A DNA stretch of 64,000 nucleotides from positions 41,568-105,567 of the forward strand of contig JAZUPW010000005.1 in assembly GCA_045605385.1 (NCBI GenBank). The letters run 5' to 3'. Made by a program: the position numbers and the translations under genes. The notes below the pieces were generated by a model. That model saw nothing but the letters and a program-made list of their open reading frames with translations. It did not search any database and was not told the DNA's origin. The stretch is from SIG607 sp045605385. Its GTDB lineage: Bacteria; Bacillota; Clostridia; Oscillospirales; Acutalibacteraceae. Numbering within the stretch: position 1 is the first letter of the stretch; each line of letters opens with the position of its first letter. Of the stretch, positions 25,665 to 34,335 are shown one piece after another.

Positions 25665-27125
25665 TTGTTAAAAAACAAAATATTCAGACGATTGGCGTTG
25701 CTTGTTTCGCTGATAGTGCTTCTAACTTCTACGGTTAATACCACCGTTGGTTTTATTGTGACAAAAACGGATAGTTTGATAAACACTTTTGTTCCTTTTG
25801 ATAACATCATAAGTAATCTTTTGATTACTAAGAATGTTGAACATCCTTTTGGCGATGAATATGTAATACCGGATAATATTGCCTTTGATTTCAAGGTGGA
25901 TTTTGGCTCCCTTTATGCAAACACAAGTATAAAAACTACAACCGGAGATATTGTAGCTGATGAAAATGGTTCTATTCAAATATCCGTAAAACCCGGAGAA
26001 TCTTTTGCTGCCCATGGCATTGACGCGGGTACAAAGGTAACTGTTACGGAGATACAAGAAAATGACGGTGGCTTTACTGTAAAAGACGGTACTGCCGCAA
26101 TGGAAGGTATTGTAGCCGAAGACGGCAGTTTAAAATTCGAGTACGTGAACCTCTATACCCCAACAGGCGTACGGCCTGTTAATGTATCCGTCGTAGGCAC
26201 GAAAATTCTTGATGGTCGCGAATGGAAAAGCGGAGATACATTCTCATTTAAATTAGAACAAAAGCAGAGCGATGAAACTTGGACGGTTATTGGCACAAAA
26301 TCCGTTACCTATGATGCTAAGAACACCGCCTTTAATCAGTTTGAGTTTAGTGACTTGATACAGGCACTTACATTTGAAAAAGTTGGTACATACAATTTCC
26401 GTATGACTGAGGTTGTAGGTAATCTTGAAAATGTGGATTACGATAAAAGTGTAAATACTTTTAACATTCGTATAACGGATGTTGATATGGATGGAAAATT
26501 AGAAGTGTCCACTGTAACCGCCGCACAGAACGCAAAAGTAACCGAGACAGATGGAAAATATAAAGTCGATGTCACATTCAACAACACCTTTATCCCTGTT
26601 GTTTCAGAACCTGATGATATTACAGTTAATATTGGCGTGAATAAAACGGTTAAGAATATCGGTGTTTCTTCCATTGGTCCTGACGGATTTGCGTTTGTTT
26701 TGGAAAATATCACAAGCGGTGAAAAGAAGGCTCTTAAATCGGATGAAAACGGTAAAGCGGTCTTTGTTCTTCCGTTTACCGCGACTGATGTTGGTAATAC
26801 CTATACATACAAGTTGTTCGAAATTGATAATGGTATCACTGGTGTTACCTATGATACCAAAGTTTATGATATTTCTATCGCCGTTACTTTAAGTTGCGAT
26901 AATAAACTTGTTTCAACAATCACAATGGATGGCGAAACCGTGAATGATGTCATTGCAAGGTTTGAAAACACCTATTATACGGATCACACTTCTGCACCGA
27001 CCACCGAAGATAACAGTAATATCACATTTTGGTTCATTATTATGATAATCAGCGGTACAACCTGTATAGTTCTTGTCCTTCTTGACAAGAGATATACACG
27101 TTCAAAAGCTAAACCCAATGAATAG
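25665..27125 (+). CDS. Membrane-anchored surface protein with isopeptide (Spy0128/FctA-like) domains
   Basis: A 486-residue surface protein. The N-terminal helix ends in TVGFIVTKTDSLINTF, close to the SipW signal pattern of the other substrates. A first beta domain (ITKNVEHPFGDEY to FEYVNLYTP) is followed by two FctA/Spy0128-like domains, each with a lysine-bearing first strand (VVGTKILDGREWKSGDTFSF; VNKTVKNIGVSSIGPDGFAF), an internal acidic strand (RMTEV; YKLFEIDNG) and a terminal F-x-NT(F/Y). Such domains form internal isopeptide bonds. The C-terminus is a membrane helix with a basic tail; no LPxTG motif or sortase is seen, so anchoring is by the helix. TTG 25665 has AGGAGG eight bases upstream. 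Confidence 0.82.
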   Translation: MLKNKIFRRLALLVSLIVLLTSTVNTTVGFIVTKTDSLINTFVPFDNIISNLLITKNVEHPFGDEYVIPDNIAFDFKVDFGSLYANTSIKTTTGDIVADENGSIQISVKPGESFAAHGIDAGTKVTVTEIQENDGGFTVKDGTAAMEGIVAEDGSLKFEYVNLYTPTGVRPVNVSVVGTKILDGREWKSGDTFSFKLEQKQSDETWTVIGTKSVTYDAKNTAFNQFEFSDLIQALTFEKVGTYNFRMTEVVGNLENVDYDKSVNTFNIRITDVDMDGKLEVSTVTAAQNAKVTETDGKYKVDVTFNNTFIPVVSEPDDITVNIGVNKTVKNIGVSSIGPDGFAFVLENITSGEKKALKSDENGKAVFVLPFTATDVGNTYTYKLFEIDNGITGVTYDTKVYDISIAVTLSCDNKLVSTITMDGETVNDVIARFENTYYTDHTSAPTTEDNSNITFWFIIMIISGTTCIVLVLLDKRYTRSKAKPNE

Positions 27126-27137
27126 CGAGGAACTGCA

Positions 27138-27455
27138 GTGAAAAATAAAATGTTTGATAAGATCTTAAGTTTTTTTAGAAAGCCTACCACTTATCAACAG
27201 TCTAAAAAAGAGATTGATAGCGTGGATAAAACTCCCGTTACAGAGGAATTTGAGCGTTGTGTTATATGTGGTAAACTGACCTGCATTCCTATTTCTATGC
27301 CGGTTGATTGGCGTGAGAACTATGAAATTGGACTAGGACAGATATGTGCCGAGTGTGCTAAAAAAGAGTGTGAAGCAAAACCATTTGGAATTAAGCTAAC
27401 CACAGAACAAATTCTGCGTGCTGTAGAGCAAAGCAGAAAAGATAGTAATAAATAA
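27138..27455 (+). CDS. Four-cysteine protein of unknown function
   Basis: A 105-residue cytoplasmic protein starting at GTG 27138 with GCGAGGA seven bases upstream. A basic N-terminus precedes a probable zinc site made of CVICGK and CAECAKKEC, with a PVDW segment between. The C-terminus (LTTEQILRAVEQSRKD) is helical. I do not recognise the family. It is 12 bases downstream of the isopeptide protein and is the last gene of the island, with a strong terminator following. Confidence 0.65.
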   Translation: MKNKMFDKILSFFRKPTTYQQSKKEIDSVDKTPVTEEFERCVICGKLTCIPISMPVDWRENYEIGLGQICAECAKKECEAKPFGIKLTTEQILRAVEQSRKDSNK

Positions 27456-27497
27456 ATGTGAAACTATAACATATTACTTTTTCTAATATTCAATAAA

Positions 27498-27530
27498 TAA
27501 AATCCTGTTGATTTATTCAACAGGATTTTA
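27498..27530. terminator. Bidirectional terminator at the right edge of the island
   Basis: TAAAATCCTGTTG pairs with CAACAGGATTTTA around ATTTATT. It lies between the convergent four-cysteine gene and the GH2 gene. Confidence 0.85.
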
Positions 27531-27541
27531 ATCTTCTATGC

Positions 27542-29248
27542 TTAAATTTTTAGTTTTTCGGCAATGTTTAGCAAGACTTCAGTTGAAACTTTTTGCACTT
27601 TTCGGTCGTAAGTGAAAATTCCGTTTATTTCATCTTCAACGTCGCTTACTTGGGTATAAACACTTGCACATAAGCCTTTTTGTACGTACGGAATAACGTC
27701 GCGCTTATACAGTTTACTTATTGCTGAATTTAATTCTTCAATACTTTTAAGCGTTTTATACCCGTAAGATTTATTTGGGTTAAAAATGTGGTCTTTGTCA
27801 CTGTATGTATATCCGCCGAATTCGGAAAGAATAACTGGCTTATCTGAAGTTTTAAATTTATACGGTTTGAAATATACGTGGTCGCTTTCAACGTCACTTT
27901 TTCCGCCTTTAAACCAGCCAGAAGCTGTGTCTATAAAACGTGTTGAATCCAATTCTTTCAAAACCGTATACATTTCACTGCTATTGAATTGCCCCCATCC
28001 TTCGTTAAAAATTGTCCATAAAACTATACTTGGATGGTTATATAACCCATTAACGGTTTTTATCATAGATGCTTTAAATTCGTTTCGCGTTTCAGCATCT
28101 TTATGTAAATGTTTATCATTCTTTCTTTTTGAAAATAAGGTGGGCAGGGCGGTATCTCTTAAAAACGAATACTTTCCGTTGTTAACCATATCTTGAAATA
28201 CAAACATACCAAGTCTGTCGCATTCGTAATAAAACAATTGCGGTTCAATTTTAATATGTTTTCTAAGCATATTAAAACCAAGTTTTTTCAAATTAAGTAT
28301 TTCGTTGGTGAAGGTTTCAAAAGTTGCTGGGGTAAATATGCCATCGCTGAAGTATCCTTGGTCTAATATACCGTTAAAGAACACAGGTTTATTATTAACA
28401 CACAGCCTTTTGATGTTATTAACAGTTTTAATTTCAAGATTTCTAATTGCGAAATAAGAAGAAACGGTATCGGTTTGCGTATGTATTGTAAAATAATATA
28501 AAAACGGGTTTTCTGTGTCCCAGTATTTTGGATTATCTATTTCAAAAGTACAAACACCGTCTATAAGTTTTGCGTTTAATTCGCTTTCACCGCAATTAAT
28601 TATTACGTTGCCGTTTGTATTTGCCTTATCAACACATATTTTAACCTGTGTGTCGTTAACGTAAGTTTTTATGTCTTTAATATAATTTTCATTAACACTT
28701 TCAAGCCATACGGTTTGCCATATTCCCGAAACGGGAGTGTACCACATACCGCCACGCTTTTGCGTTTGCTTGCCGTAAGGCATAATATGGTTTGATAAAT
28801 CATCAAATACGCGCACAATTATTGTGTTATTTTCTTTTAAGTGTTCGGTAATATCTGCAGAAAAACTGTCGTAACCGCCTTTGTGATTACAAACAATACA
28901 ACCGTTTATAAAAACCGTTGTATAACAGTCACTTGCGCCGAAATTAATAATAACGCGTTGTTTTACAAAACCGGTCGGTAAAGTGAATTCTCGCTTATAA
29001 AACAAGTAACTGCTGTCACTTATATTTATATTTAATCCGGAAAGTAACGATTGCGGGGCATAGGGAACAAGTATTTTTTTAGAATAGTAATCGGGGATAT
29101 CGGCGCTACCGCTTATTTCAAAATCCCATTCTCCGTTAAGACAAAAAAATGAATCTCTCTTAAGCAGTGGCCTTGGATAAATGTTCCAAGGAATTTCATT
29201 TATGTTTTCACTATCACTTGTAAATAGTTTATTAAATTTACTTTTCAT
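27542..29248 (-). CDS. Glycoside hydrolase family 2 (second copy)
   Basis: A 568-residue GH2 enzyme, shorter than the one at 5.5 kb and from a different subgroup. It has an N-terminal sugar-binding domain (FCLNGEWDFEI), an immunoglobulin-like domain and a TIM-barrel with the acid/base glutamate in FNEGWGQ and the nucleophile in ILSEFGGYTY. No signal peptide is present from the ATG at 29248, which is preferred because AAGGA lies upstream. It overlaps the MFS transporter gene by 11 bases, so transporter and hydrolase form an operon for import and cleavage of a beta-linked glycoside. The exact sugar is unknown. Confidence 0.88.
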   Translation of the reverse strand: MKSKFNKLFTSDSENINEIPWNIYPRPLLKRDSFFCLNGEWDFEISGSADIPDYYSKKILVPYAPQSLLSGLNINISDSSYLFYKREFTLPTGFVKQRVIINFGASDCYTTVFINGCIVCNHKGGYDSFSADITEHLKENNTIIVRVFDDLSNHIMPYGKQTQKRGGMWYTPVSGIWQTVWLESVNENYIKDIKTYVNDTQVKICVDKANTNGNVIINCGESELNAKLIDGVCTFEIDNPKYWDTENPFLYYFTIHTQTDTVSSYFAIRNLEIKTVNNIKRLCVNNKPVFFNGILDQGYFSDGIFTPATFETFTNEILNLKKLGFNMLRKHIKIEPQLFYYECDRLGMFVFQDMVNNGKYSFLRDTALPTLFSKRKNDKHLHKDAETRNEFKASMIKTVNGLYNHPSIVLWTIFNEGWGQFNSSEMYTVLKELDSTRFIDTASGWFKGGKSDVESDHVYFKPYKFKTSDKPVILSEFGGYTYSDKDHIFNPNKSYGYKTLKSIEELNSAISKLYKRDVIPYVQKGLCASVYTQVSDVEDEINGIFTYDRKVQKVSTEVLLNIAEKLKI

Positions 29249-30533
29249 AAATATTATCCTTTTTTCCTTTTGTAAAAAATATAAAAACCACCACAACGGC
29301 GGCAACAATAAGAGCTGCCATAAAAATATTTTCGTTTGGCAAAAAAGATACAGTGCCGTCTTGATTAACAACCGTTTCGGCATTGCTTAATATTCTTGCA
29401 CCAATAAAAGGTCCTATTATTCCGGGAATTAATACTTGTGAAATTATTCTGAGTCCTTGGAATATTCCTGATTTAGAAGGCGGTGTCAGTTCTCTTATTC
29501 TTGCGCCGAAGACAGCCGCCGAAGAAAGATACCCTGTCATCATGAATAGTGAACCAACAAAAACTAATGCTGTGGTTTTAAATAAAAACAGTAAAGCATA
29601 GCCGAAAATTAGAACTAACAGCGGTGTAAAAATAGATTTAATAAATCCAAGTTTATCAAATAATCTTCCGTAAAACGCAGTAATAATTGATGCAATAATT
29701 ACTGCAGGTGCCATTATAAGTACGTAATTGCTTAATTTAAGTGATTCGGTGTAGTAAAGTATTAAGTAGGGCATAAATATTTGAATAGATATGCCAAATA
29801 TTGCAAATCCCAAAAATGAAATATACAATTGTTTGTTTTGATTTATTACCGAAGGTTTAAATCCGTAAATTAAATTTTTAAAGTAATTGTTGTTTTCACT
29901 TAAACGTTTAGAATTATCTTCAAGAATAAATAAACCTATAATTCCAATTAATACTACAGCAATTCCGATTAGTGTAAAAATTAATTTCCAACTTGAACTA
30001 AGTGACAAATCTAAAGACATAAAACTTCCGAAAACTACTAAAATTGCTACAAGCGGCATCATGGAGTTAATACCTTCGGCGGCACCGCGGTTGCTATTAT
30101 CGGTTGCGTCGGTAAGCCAAGCATTAAAGCAGGCATCGTTTGCGCTTGATCCGAAAAAGGTCATAATGCAGTCAAGAATTATAACAAGAGTAACACCAAC
30201 AGCGGCGGCACTTGCAGTGGGAAATAATAGTGTTAAATTTTCGGTATTTAAGAGCGAAAAAGCAAAAATTGAAATACCCCATAAAATGTAGCCAATACTT
30301 ATAAAGGCTTTTCGGTTAGCAAGTTTATCAGATAATGCTCCCATAAAAATAGTTGTAAGGGTTGCGGTAGCTGCACTTGCAGAAACCATAAGTGAAATTG
30401 AATTTGCCTCGGCGTTAAAAATTTTGTAAATAAAAACGTTGAAATACATATTTTCAATAACCCAGGCAACCTGACCTGTTAAACTGAAAATTACAAGGCT
30501 TAACCAGAATTTTGTTTTGGATTTTGAGTTCAT
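29238..30533 (-). CDS. MFS transporter, probable glycoside importer
   Basis: A 431-residue protein with 12 predicted membrane helices of the major facilitator superfamily. The loop between helices 2 and 3 shows GALSDKLANRKAF, a form of the MFS G-x-x-x-D-R motif, and the second half has YGRLFDKLGF. It is the first gene of an operon whose second gene, a GH2 hydrolase, overlaps it by 11 bases; the likely cargo is the disaccharide or oligosaccharide cleaved by that enzyme. Confidence 0.88.
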   Translation of the reverse strand: MNSKSKTKFWLSLVIFSLTGQVAWVIENMYFNVFIYKIFNAEANSISLMVSASAATATLTTIFMGALSDKLANRKAFISIGYILWGISIFAFSLLNTENLTLLFPTASAAAVGVTLVIILDCIMTFFGSSANDACFNAWLTDATDNSNRGAAEGINSMMPLVAILVVFGSFMSLDLSLSSSWKLIFTLIGIAVVLIGIIGLFILEDNSKRLSENNNYFKNLIYGFKPSVINQNKQLYISFLGFAIFGISIQIFMPYLILYYTESLKLSNYVLIMAPAVIIASIITAFYGRLFDKLGFIKSIFTPLLVLIFGYALLFLFKTTALVFVGSLFMMTGYLSSAAVFGARIRELTPPSKSGIFQGLRIISQVLIPGIIGPFIGARILSNAETVVNQDGTVSFLPNENIFMAALIVAAVVVVFIFFTKGKKDNIYEK

Positions 30534-30611
30534 ATTTTCACCCCATTAATTTTTTATTTAATTATAAAATCATTTCTTTACTTTTTCAATATAAATATTA
30601 GTATTTTTTTG

Positions 30612-30640
30612 TTGCAGTAATTTTTAATATGTGTTATTAT
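30612..30640 (+). promoter_or_regulatory. Promoter of murI
   Basis: TTGCAG (30612-30617) and TATTAT (30635-30640) are spaced by 17 bases, about 50 bases before the murI start. Confidence 0.5.
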
Positions 30641-30690
30641 ATTATTTGTTGTAATATGCTTAATTTTCTTTTTGTATTGGTGGTGTACTA

Positions 30691-31512
30691 GTGGCTGATA
30701 ACAGACCTATCGGTGTTTTTGATTCAGGTGTGGGCGGTCTTACCGTTGTTAAAGAAATTATAAAACATTTACCAAATGAGGATATTGTTTATTTTGGTGA
30801 TACAAAAAGAGTTCCTTACGGGACAAAAAGTAATCAGACAATTAAAAAGTTTGCCCGTGAAGATGAAGCATTTTTGCTTAAAGAAAATGTTAAGCTTATA
30901 ATTGCCGCTTGCGGAACGGTTAGCGCTGTTGCTTTTGATACTGGTAAAGATTTGCCTGTTGAGTTTGTGGGCGTTGTATCTAATGCAGCAAAAGCCGCTG
31001 TTGAAGTTACAAAAAACAAAAGAATAGGTGTTTTGGGTACTGCCGCCACTATTAAAAGTGAAGCCCATAAAAAAGAAATCTTAAAGTTAATTAATGATGC
31101 ACAAGTTTTTACACAGGAATGTACGCTGTTTGTGCCGCTTGTTGAGGCGGGGCTTACTTCAAGTGATGATGTCGCGCTTAATAAGATTGCAGACGATTAT
31201 TTAACACCAATGAAAGAAGCAGGTGTAGATACTCTTATTTTAGGCTGTACTCATTATCCGCTTTTAAAAGACGTTATACAGAAGAAAATGGGGAAAAACG
31301 TTACTTTAATTAATATGGGCGAGGCAACGGCTTTGTACGTTTCTTCGGTACTTAAAAACAACTCTGCCTTAAATGATAGTAAAAATAAGGGTAACGTTAA
31401 AATTTTTGCAAGTGATATTACACAGGCTTTTTGTGATACCGCTTCGTTAATACTTGGCTGTAATATTAACGAAAATGATGTCACAGAGGTAGAAATTGAA
31501 GGTATTGTATGA
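30691..31512 (+). CDS. murI: Glutamate racemase
   Basis: Makes D-glutamate for peptidoglycan; 273 residues, full length. N-terminal GVFDSGVGGLTVV, first catalytic cysteine in IAACGTVSA and second in LGCTHYPLL. The first motif reads ACGT where many family members have ACNT. Start is GTG 30691 with GGTGGTG upstream. The stop overlaps the DUF1934 gene by four bases, and argS follows, so murI, DUF1934 and argS form an operon. Confidence 0.95.
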   Translation: MADNRPIGVFDSGVGGLTVVKEIIKHLPNEDIVYFGDTKRVPYGTKSNQTIKKFAREDEAFLLKENVKLIIAACGTVSAVAFDTGKDLPVEFVGVVSNAAKAAVEVTKNKRIGVLGTAATIKSEAHKKEILKLINDAQVFTQECTLFVPLVEAGLTSSDDVALNKIADDYLTPMKEAGVDTLILGCTHYPLLKDVIQKKMGKNVTLINMGEATALYVSSVLKNNSALNDSKNKGNVKIFASDITQAFCDTASLILGCNINENDVTEVEIEGIV

Positions 31513-31925
31513 AAGATTGTGTAATTAGTATTAAAGGCTTTCAGAATTATAGTGAAGATAATGATTGCATTGAAATGAAGGCGAACGGAAAATTTCAGCA
31601 TACGGATGAAAAAACTGTTGCTGTGTATTATGAAAGTCAGGTTGTTAATAACGATGTCAGAGTGTTGCTAAAATTTTATAACAGCGGAAAACTTGTTATA
31701 GAGCGTAGCGGCGCAATGCAAAGTGTTATGACGTTTGAAAAGGGTAAGCGTTTTTGTGATATTTATTCCAATGCACAAGGTAAAATGTGGATGGGTATTT
31801 ATTGCGAAAGTTTATTTTCAAATTTAAATGAAAACGGCGGAATAATTTCATCTGATTATCAACTCGATATTGATGGTAAAGTTGTTAGCCGAAATAGTAT
31901 TGAGATTAGTTTGAAAGAGGTTTAA
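31509..31925 (+). CDS. DUF1934 (YwiB-like) protein
   Basis: A 138-residue lipocalin-like beta-barrel protein of the DUF1934 family, which commonly sits directly before argS in Firmicutes. Visible features are the alternating beta strands and the GAMQSVMTFEKGKR segment typical of the family. It overlaps murI by four bases (ATGA) and is three bases before argS. Function unknown. Confidence 0.88.
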   Translation: MKDCVISIKGFQNYSEDNDCIEMKANGKFQHTDEKTVAVYYESQVVNNDVRVLLKFYNSGKLVIERSGAMQSVMTFEKGKRFCDIYSNAQGKMWMGIYCESLFSNLNENGGIISSDYQLDIDGKVVSRNSIEISLKEV

Positions 31926-31928
31926 AAA

Positions 31929-33614
31929 ATGTCCTTGCTTGTTGGAAAAACAAAAAATATAATTGTTGAATGTGTTATTAATGCGGCAAAAACTGCTATA
32001 TCTAAAGGTTTACTGCCCGAAGCGGAACTTACCAAGTTCAGCATTGAAACACCGTCTTCGCGTGAGCACGGAGATTATGCCGTTAACGCCGCAATGGTGT
32101 GGTCTAAACTTTTTAGAAATGCACCAAGAAATATTGCAACTATTCTTATGGATAATGCTGATTTTTCAGGTACTTATATTGACCGTTTTGAAATTGCGGG
32201 ACCTGGTTTCATTAACTTCTTTTTGAATGACTCGTATTACGCTGACATTCTTGCAGACATTAATGAAAAAGGCGAAAATTACGGTAATTCTGATTACGGT
32301 CAGAATAAAAGAGTTCTTGTTGAATTTGTTTCTGCCAATCCAACAGGTCCTATGCATATTGGTAATGCAAGAGGCGGCGCTTTGGGAGATTGCCTTGCAG
32401 CTGTTCTTGAAAAAACAGGGCACTACGTTGAACGTGAATTCTATATAAATGACGCGGGTAATCAAATTAACAAATTTGGTCTTTCTTTAGATCTTCGTTA
32501 TTTGCAACTTTATAAAGAGGGTATTGAAATGCCCGAAGATTCTTATCACGGTGCAGATATTGTTGAACACGCTAAGAATTTTGCCGAAATTCACGGTGAC
32601 TCTTTCGTTGAAAAAGATGAACCCGAAAGACGCAAGGCATTAGTTGATTTTGCATTGCCTAAAAACATTGAAAATCTTAAAACCGACCTTGCTAAATACC
32701 GTATTGAGTACAATACGTGGTTTAAAGAAAGTTCACTCCACGCATCAAATGAAACAATGCGAGTTATTGAACTGTTAAAGCAAAGCGGACATACATTCAC
32801 CGAAGAAGGTGCACTTTGGTTTAAGGGTGAAGATTTTGGTAGCGATAACTTTGTTTTGCTTCGTTCTAACGGTGTTCCTACCTACATTGTGCCCGATATT
32901 GCATATCACTACAATAAACTTGTAACCCGTGCTTTTGATACTGCAATTGACGTTCTGGGTGCTGATCATCACGGTTACGTTCCGCGTCTTAAAGGCGCTC
33001 TTACTGCTTTGGGTGTAGATGCATCGCGTCTTGACGTTATTTTAATGCAAATGGTGCGTCTTGTTCGTGACGGCGAAGTTATTAAGGCTTCAAAGCGTTC
33101 GGGCAAGGCTATTACGCTTGTGACGCTACTTGATGAAGTTCCAATTGATGCTGCGCGTTTCTTCTTTAATTTAAGAGAACCGAATTCGCACTTTGATTTT
33201 GATTTGGATTTAGCAATTGAACAGTCTAACCAGAACCCTGTTTATTACGTACAGTATGCTTATGCGCGTATTTGCAGTATTTTGCGTAATTTAAAAGAAG
33301 ACAACATTTTGCCGCGTGAATGCACACGTGCCGAACTTGAATTGTTAAATTCTGCAGAAGAACGTGAACTTACCGTTCATCTTGCTTCATTTACAGATGA
33401 ACTAATTGCTTCTGCAAAAGCGTATGATCCTGCAAAAATTACTCACTACGTTCAGGACCTTGCAACAAAGTTCCATAAATTTTATAATGCTTGTAGGGTT
33501 AAGGGTGATAATGAATCTTTAATGCAAGCGAGAATTACACTTTGTAAGGATACTGCTATTACTATAAAAAATGTGCTTGATATCTTAAAGATAGATGCGC
33601 CTGAAATGATGTAA
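31929..33614 (+). CDS. argS: Arginyl-tRNA synthetase
   Basis: Charges tRNA-Arg; 561 residues, full length. Class I features are the HIGH-type motif MHIGNARGG and the VIKASKRSG segment in place of KMSKS, as usual for this enzyme. The N-terminal Arg-specific additive domain (PSSREHGDYAVNAAM) and the C-terminal DALR anticodon-binding domain (TKFHKFYNACRV) are both present. Ribosome binding site AAAGAGG. It is the last gene of the murI operon and is followed by a strong terminator. Confidence 0.97.
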   Translation: MSLLVGKTKNIIVECVINAAKTAISKGLLPEAELTKFSIETPSSREHGDYAVNAAMVWSKLFRNAPRNIATILMDNADFSGTYIDRFEIAGPGFINFFLNDSYYADILADINEKGENYGNSDYGQNKRVLVEFVSANPTGPMHIGNARGGALGDCLAAVLEKTGHYVEREFYINDAGNQINKFGLSLDLRYLQLYKEGIEMPEDSYHGADIVEHAKNFAEIHGDSFVEKDEPERRKALVDFALPKNIENLKTDLAKYRIEYNTWFKESSLHASNETMRVIELLKQSGHTFTEEGALWFKGEDFGSDNFVLLRSNGVPTYIVPDIAYHYNKLVTRAFDTAIDVLGADHHGYVPRLKGALTALGVDASRLDVILMQMVRLVRDGEVIKASKRSGKAITLVTLLDEVPIDAARFFFNLREPNSHFDFDLDLAIEQSNQNPVYYVQYAYARICSILRNLKEDNILPRECTRAELELLNSAEERELTVHLASFTDELIASAKAYDPAKITHYVQDLATKFHKFYNACRVKGDNESLMQARITLCKDTAITIKNVLDILKIDAPEMM

Positions 33615-33618
33615 AACT

Positions 33619-33650
33619 AAAACACGGTATGCTTTCATACCGTGTTTTTA
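33619..33650 (+). terminator. Terminator after argS
   Basis: AAAACACGGTATG pairs with CATACCGTGTTTT around CTTT. Confidence 0.88.
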
Positions 33651-33670
33651 AAAGTATTGGAGAAATATTT

Positions 33671-34333
33671 ATGAGAATGCGAAGAAAGAAGAATCTTGAA
33701 GAAAAACTTCTGGCTTGTGATAATTTATTTAAACTTTTTAGCGAAGATAAAAATTTTAATACATCAGCAAATGAAAAGGATTTTCTTGATTTTTCTAAAA
33801 TTTTCGGTAACGATAACGAAATTCATTTAGAAGTTGGTTGCGGTAAGGGTAAATTTGTTTATGAAGCCGCAATGAAAAATCCCAACATAAATTTTGTTGC
33901 TGTTGAAAAAGTGGGTAACGTTATTGTTTCAGCCTGTAATCTTGCAAAAGATTTACCAAACGTGCGCTTTTTACAATGCGGCGCTGAATATCTTGAAAAA
34001 TACATAAGACCAAAAAGTGTTTCAAGAATTTATCTTAACTTTTCTTGTCCGTTCCCAAAAGCAAGACACGAATCTCACCGACTTACTGCCGTTCATTTTT
34101 TGAATATTTACAAAACTTTGCTTAAAGATGGCGCAGAAATTCATCAGAAAACAGATAATATGCCTTTCTTTGAGTATTCGCTTGAAAATTTTACTACTGC
34201 GGGATATAAACTTAAGAACATTTCGCTTGATTTACATAACAGTGATTTTGAAGGAAATATTGAAACTGAATATGAACACAGGTTTGCTTCACTTGGTTTA
34301 CCGATTTACAGACTTGAGGCATACTTAGATTAA
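33671..34333 (+). CDS. trmB: tRNA (guanine-N7)-methyltransferase
   Basis: Methylates G46 of tRNA using S-adenosylmethionine; 220 residues. The SAM-binding motif is HLEVGCGKGKF, followed by the family signature FSCPFPKARHESHRL, in which other members have DPWPKKRH. The C-terminal TEYEHRF motif is present. The ATG at 33671 follows TTGGAGAAAT; a longer reading frame would begin inside the argS terminator. Confidence 0.92.
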   Translation: MRMRRKKNLEEKLLACDNLFKLFSEDKNFNTSANEKDFLDFSKIFGNDNEIHLEVGCGKGKFVYEAAMKNPNINFVAVEKVGNVIVSACNLAKDLPNVRFLQCGAEYLEKYIRPKSVSRIYLNFSCPFPKARHESHRLTAVHFLNIYKTLLKDGAEIHQKTDNMPFFEYSLENFTTAGYKLKNISLDLHNSDFEGNIETEYEHRFASLGLPIYRLEAYLD

Positions 34334-34335
34334 AT

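Noticed and set aside
25665..27125. Sortase-anchored pilin
   Set aside because: The isopeptide-type domains fit a pilin, but there is no LPxTG-like motif before the C-terminal helix and no sortase gene in the island.
16599..27540. Attachment-site repeats from the tRNA-Leu 3' end
   Set aside because: I looked for a second copy of the tRNA-Leu 3' end near the right edge of the island and did not find one, so island boundaries by att repeats are not supported.
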